In this document: positions 32,553 to 35,422 of the stretch, piece after piece
Layout of the letters: each line of letters begins with the position of its first letter
How positions within the stretch are numbered: position 1 is the stretch's first letter
NCBI GenBank assembly: GCA_900765165.1
Contig: CAAFQR010000045.1
Span: 1 to 35,422 of the forward strand
Reading direction: 5' to 3'
Source: Veillonellaceae bacterium
Lineage (GTDB): Bacteria; Bacillota; Negativicutes; Veillonellales; Veillonellaceae
Length of the DNA stretch: 35,422 nt
Notes under the pieces: generated by a model
What the model saw: only the letters and a program-made list of their open reading frames with translations
What the model was told of the DNA's origin: nothing
Database searches by the model: none
Made by a program: the position numbers and the translations under genes

Positions 32553-33893
32553 TTAAAGCATCGGCAACACGAAGTGAATCCACGGAATACCGATAACCAC
32601 GAAGATTACCAAGTAGATAATCCCGAAGATAGCGCCTAATTTCCAGAATTCAGGGCCTTTTACGTAGCCGCTAGCAAACCATACCGGGCTATGACCGGTA
32701 CCATACGGCGTAAGGATACCCATGATGCCCATAGGAAGCAATAAGATGAGCATAATTTCAGAAGCGTTACCACCGCTAATCTGGCCGGCCAATACAGCAA
32801 AGAGACCAACCATAGCCGTAACATAAGCCGTACCGGATGCAAAAAAATAACGCAACACGCAGAATGCTACTAATAAGCCTAACGTAGCCATTGTTACATC
32901 TAAGTGCGTCAAATAACCACCGGCGGATTTAGCCAACCATTCTAAGAAGCCTACGTTCTTAAGGCCGGACGCCATCGGTACTAATGTAGCAAACCAGGTT
33001 AAAACGTTCCATGCCGGCTTATTCGCTAAGAAATCAGACCAAGAAATGATGCGTGCTAACACCATTAAGATGATAACGATCAGCGCCGTTGTGGTCGGAT
33101 TAACGCCGAAGAACGAAGATCCAATCCAAAGCACTAACGCCAAGATGGAAATAACAGCCATACCGATTTCCTTTTTCGTCATAGCGCCTAATTTGTGGAA
33201 CTCATCGGCAGCCCATTTAGCAATTTCTGGAGACCCTTTTACTTCCGGCGGGCATAAGTAGTACGTCAAAATCGGCGTGATGAGGAATAATAAAATGCCG
33301 ACCGGTGCTACTGCTAAGAACCAGCCGGTCCAGCTTACAGTTTGAACACCGGACTTAGCAGCCAATTCAACAGCCAACGGATTCGGTGCCTGGCCGGTTA
33401 AGAACAACGTACTGGATACGCAGGTGGTTGCTAAGCTTAACCAGTTTAAATAAGCCCCGATTTTACGCGGATTCTTATCCGGATAGCTATCAAACATAGG
33501 GCAAATACCGGATACGATAGGATAAATCGTACCACCACTACGAGCCGCGTTACTAGGGATAAACGGTGCCAAGATAAGGTCGGTAATGGCGATAGCATAG
33601 CCAAGACCTAAGGATGATTTGCCTAATTTTTTAACTAAGAACAAAGCAATACGCTTACCAAGACCACTGTTCTGATAGCCAATACCAATCATGAAGGCAG
33701 CGAAAATCAACCAAACAATGGCGTTGGAGAACCCGCTTAAGCCCCAGTTGATAGCCGCTGCCGACGTCGTCGGCACTACTTTGCCGGCTTTTTCTACTAC
33801 CGGCATGCCTACGCGGAACAATACCGCCAAGGTAATGGCGATTAACCCGATAAATGCCGGCGGCATTGGTTCTAAAATAAGCCCTACTACCAA
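32553..33893 (-). CDS. DASS-family (CitT/TtdT-like) dicarboxylate carrier, 5' end damaged
   Basis: Inner-membrane anion:sodium symporter or dicarboxylate exchanger (DASS/SLC13). It has family motifs SNAARSGGTIYPI, TGQAPNPLA, TPYGTGHSPVWF and GIPWIHFVLP. The open frame (446 codons) begins at a TTG followed by VVGLILEPMPPAF, which in full-length CitT relatives lies about 45 residues inside the protein, after the first helix. There is no ribosome site before that TTG. A proper ribosome site and ATG exist at 33922, but that frame stops after 11 codons. A deletion of about 100-120 bases with a frame change is therefore likely. The gene converges on the fumarase operon; succinate, fumarate, malate, citrate or tartrate are candidate substrates. 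Activity of the shortened protein is doubtful. Confidence 0.82.
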   Translation of the reverse strand: MVVGLILEPMPPAFIGLIAITLAVLFRVGMPVVEKAGKVVPTTSAAAINWGLSGFSNAIVWLIFAAFMIGIGYQNSGLGKRIALFLVKKLGKSSLGLGYAIAITDLILAPFIPSNAARSGGTIYPIVSGICPMFDSYPDKNPRKIGAYLNWLSLATTCVSSTLFLTGQAPNPLAVELAAKSGVQTVSWTGWFLAVAPVGILLFLITPILTYYLCPPEVKGSPEIAKWAADEFHKLGAMTKKEIGMAVISILALVLWIGSSFFGVNPTTTALIVIILMVLARIISWSDFLANKPAWNVLTWFATLVPMASGLKNVGFLEWLAKSAGGYLTHLDVTMATLGLLVAFCVLRYFFASGTAYVTAMVGLFAVLAGQISGGNASEIMLILLLPMGIMGILTPYGTGHSPVWFASGYVKGPEFWKLGAIFGIIYLVIFVVIGIPWIHFVLPML

Positions 33894-33922
33894 ACCTGCG
33901 TTTTTCCAGCTTCTTTAGCCAT
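33887..33922 (-). other. Orphan start region of the DASS carrier gene
   Basis: On the minus strand GGAAGGAGT precedes ATG at 33922, which encodes MAKEAGKTQVW and then stops (TAG TAG). This resembles the basic N-terminus of DASS carriers, cut off before helix 1. A TATAAT box (minus strand, 33962-33967) lies upstream. Confidence 0.7.
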
Positions 33923-34036
33923 AAAAAACTCCTTCCACCTTTCCTACAAAAGAATATGCCTATTATAGCCCATTCTTGACAAAAAGGTGAAATGAAACTT
34001 TTTAATAAAGAAACTGGCTTTTGGGAAATAAAAAGA

Positions 34037-34070
34037 GAAACGACCTCGAGGGGAAACCCGAGGTCGTTTC
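34037..34070 (-). terminator. Terminator of the ompA-like gene
   Basis: GAAACGACCTC (34037-34047) pairs with GAGGTCGTTTC (34060-34070). Read on the minus strand, TCTTTTTATTT follows the stem. Confidence 0.8.
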
Positions 34071-34072
34071 AA

Positions 34073-34147
34073 GTGTGTGTTGTGTGTGTTGTGTGTGTTG
34101 TGTGTGTTGTGTGTGTTGTGTGTGTTGTGTGTGTTGTGTGTGTGTAG
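34073..34147. repeat. Tandem repeat of GTGTGTGTT
   Basis: Seven exact 9-base units (34073-34135) plus a partial GTGTGTGTGT end. It lies between the ompA-like stop codon and its terminator, so in mRNA it would be an A/C-rich 3' UTR tract. The rest of 34148-34225 contains two GGGGGAGAA motifs and no gene. Confidence 0.95.
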
Positions 34148-34225
34148 AAAGGGGGAGAAAATCGTTTACCGATTCACTCCATATCGAATGAAGGGGGAGA
34201 AGGTCTTCATCCGATTTTAAGGAGA

Positions 34226-35299
34226 TTATTTGTTGAGATATACGTCTACACGACGGTTATCTGCACGTCCTTGTTCAGTTGCGTTCGTTGCAGCCGGGTC
34301 ATTTTCACCATGGTACATCGTAACGAGCTGAGAAGAAGGAACACCGTTATTAACGGCATAGTTGTAAACGTTGGTTACACGTTCACGGGAAAGGTTTTCG
34401 TTGTAAGCTGCAGAACCCTGGCTATCCGTGTTACCTACCAATTTAATGGTGTTGTTCGGATAGGATTTTGCTAACTGAACGAGTTTAACCAAGTTGTCCT
34501 GCTGGTTCGGCAACGGAGTTGCGTCATCAGTTGCGAAGTGGATACTTTCGAAGTAGTAATCCGCTTTCGGAGCTTCAGCAGGCTGCGTCGGCTGAACCGG
34601 AACATAGGCCGGAGCCGGTGCTACCGGAGTTGCAACCGGTGCGGGAGCTTCAGTCTTAGCGCTACCGCCGAAACGATAGGAGAGACCTGCAGTCCAACCT
34701 TTGTACGAAACATTGTTGTTTTCGTAGTCACCAACCTGGGTGTTCAAATACTTGTAACCAGCATTCAAATCCAAGTCCTTGGTGATGCTATAGTCGAGAC
34801 CAGCTTCCCAAGTAGTGGTTTTCTTGGTACCGATACCTGCTTTGCCATAAAGAGCTAAGCGATCAGTAATCGGGGCTTTGGCGATAAGACCAGCCTGTGC
34901 TACATTGTTGGTTTCGTTGAAACCTTCATCGGAACTATTTTTGATTCGATTGTAGCCACCATAAACTGCTACGTTTTTGTTCAGGGAGTAAATTAAATTT
35001 AATTCCTGAGAATTACCTGTTGTGTTTGCTAATTCTGTACTAGCGGCGGTGCGTAAACCGGTGTAGTTATATTGTAAACCCAAACGGTCGCTTAACGCGT
35101 AAGTAACGCCACCAGTGAAATTACCCTTTGTGTCGTTGCTCAAGTTGTTACCGTCAACGTTAACTTCTGCTTTCGGAGCATACCAACCAGCGTCCAACTG
35201 AACAGAACCTTTATCAAAGGTAGTCTGAGGAGCTGCGAAGGCGGCGCCGCAAACGGAAGCTGCTAATGCGGAAGTAACAGCAATTTTGCTAACTTTTAT
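34226..35299 (-). CDS. OmpA-family outer-membrane porin; signal peptide present but start codon reads ATA
   Basis: After the signal peptide (KVSKIAVTSALAASVCGAAFA, cleavage before APQTTF) come an N-terminal beta-barrel of about 170 residues (GSVQLDAGWYAP, LGLQYNYTG, AGLSYRFGG), a Pro/Ala linker and a C-terminal OmpA domain (YYFESIHFATDDA, GNTDSQGSAAYNENLSRERV, GRADNRRVDVYL) with the Asp and Arg that bind peptidoglycan. It tethers outer membrane to cell wall, as known for Negativicutes. The frame has an upstream stop at 35309-35311 and no ATG, GTG or TTG before the signal peptide: after GAGGTGA it reads ATC ATA AAA GTT. ATA at 35299 has ideal spacing. The next standard start is TTG at 35197, which would discard the signal peptide. 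Confidence 0.85.
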   Translation of the reverse strand: MKVSKIAVTSALAASVCGAAFAAPQTTFDKGSVQLDAGWYAPKAEVNVDGNNLSNDTKGNFTGGVTYALSDRLGLQYNYTGLRTAASTELANTTGNSQELNLIYSLNKNVAVYGGYNRIKNSSDEGFNETNNVAQAGLIAKAPITDRLALYGKAGIGTKKTTTWEAGLDYSITKDLDLNAGYKYLNTQVGDYENNNVSYKGWTAGLSYRFGGSAKTEAPAPVATPVAPAPAYVPVQPTQPAEAPKADYYFESIHFATDDATPLPNQQDNLVKLVQLAKSYPNNTIKLVGNTDSQGSAAYNENLSRERVTNVYNYAVNNGVPSSQLVTMYHGENDPAATNATEQGRADNRRVDVYLNK

Positions 35300-35336
35300 G
35301 ATTTCACCTCACTTTGTAACCCGGAAGTACTCAATA

Positions 35337-35356
35337 CCCTGATAGTTACTATCGGG
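35337..35356 (-). promoter_or_regulatory. Palindrome in the ompA-like leader
   Basis: CCC-T-GATAGT-T-ACTATC-GGG forms a short hairpin just upstream of the ribosome site; repeated GACTC/ACTCAA motifs surround it. It could affect leader stability or bind a regulator. Confidence 0.4.
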
Positions 35357-35389
35357 ACTCAAGTGACTCTATCGAGTTTCGATGGTTAA

Positions 35390-35395
35390 AGTATA
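35390..35395 (-). promoter_or_regulatory. -10 box of the ompA-like gene
   Basis: TATACT on the minus strand, about 90 bases before the coding sequence; TGTACA 16 bases upstream is a possible weak -35. Confidence 0.45.
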
Positions 35396-35422
35396 CGGAC
35401 TTTTTATGAAATGTACATGAAA

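Overview
The window looks like chromosomal DNA of a diderm Firmicute of the class Negativicutes (Veillonella/Negativicoccus/Dialister-like). The reasoning: an autotransporter with a C-terminal outer-membrane barrel and an OmpA-type porin sit beside Firmicutes-style genes (AGGAGG ribosome sites, an OpuC transporter with permease and binding protein fused, LrgAB with a LysR regulator, B. subtilis-like narGHJI). GC is roughly 45-50%. Anaerobic nitrate respiration, a two-subunit class I fumarase and a dicarboxylate carrier fit a lactate/succinate-metabolising anaerobe. The genus is inference only.

Layout. 1-5185: 3' part of a very large autotransporter, broken once by a one-base frameshift in a G run. 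5186-6017 and 8729-9949: two long non-coding regions on either side of the opuC operon (6018-8728). Each holds a pair of about 300-390 nt nested-hairpin elements, one in each orientation. The four copies share an apical loop and have stems that differ by compensating base changes; this is the most striking feature of the window. 9950-12314 and on: ahpC with a long structured leader, then a tight arsR-dinB-larA cluster, then an unrecognised protein with ten octapeptide repeats (13716-14885). 15023-17228: LysR regulator divergent from lrgAB. 17387-21288: ClC antiporter, TauE/SafE exporter, a small membrane protein and acetolactate decarboxylase.

21623-30417 is a nitrate respiration locus: narK (minus), a Crp/Fnr-family regulator, then narGHJI. 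Two TGTGA-N6-TCACR palindromes lie about 30 bp upstream of good -10 boxes, at the class II activator position for narK and for narG. 31019-32440: fumarase alpha and beta subunits. 32553-33922 (minus): a DASS dicarboxylate carrier whose 5' end is damaged. 34226-35299 (minus): an OmpA-family porin whose signal peptide is intact but whose expected start codon reads ATA.

Together: nitrate enters by NarK and is reduced by NarGHI, controlled by the local regulator. Fumarase and the dicarboxylate carrier serve the malate/fumarate/succinate branch, and LarA interconverts lactate isomers. OpuC, ClC, LrgAB and AhpC handle osmotic, ionic and peroxide stress. Three envelope or transport genes carry small lesions, which could be strain-specific inactivation, phase variation or assembly error. 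No tRNA, rRNA, CRISPR array, prophage or transposase was found.
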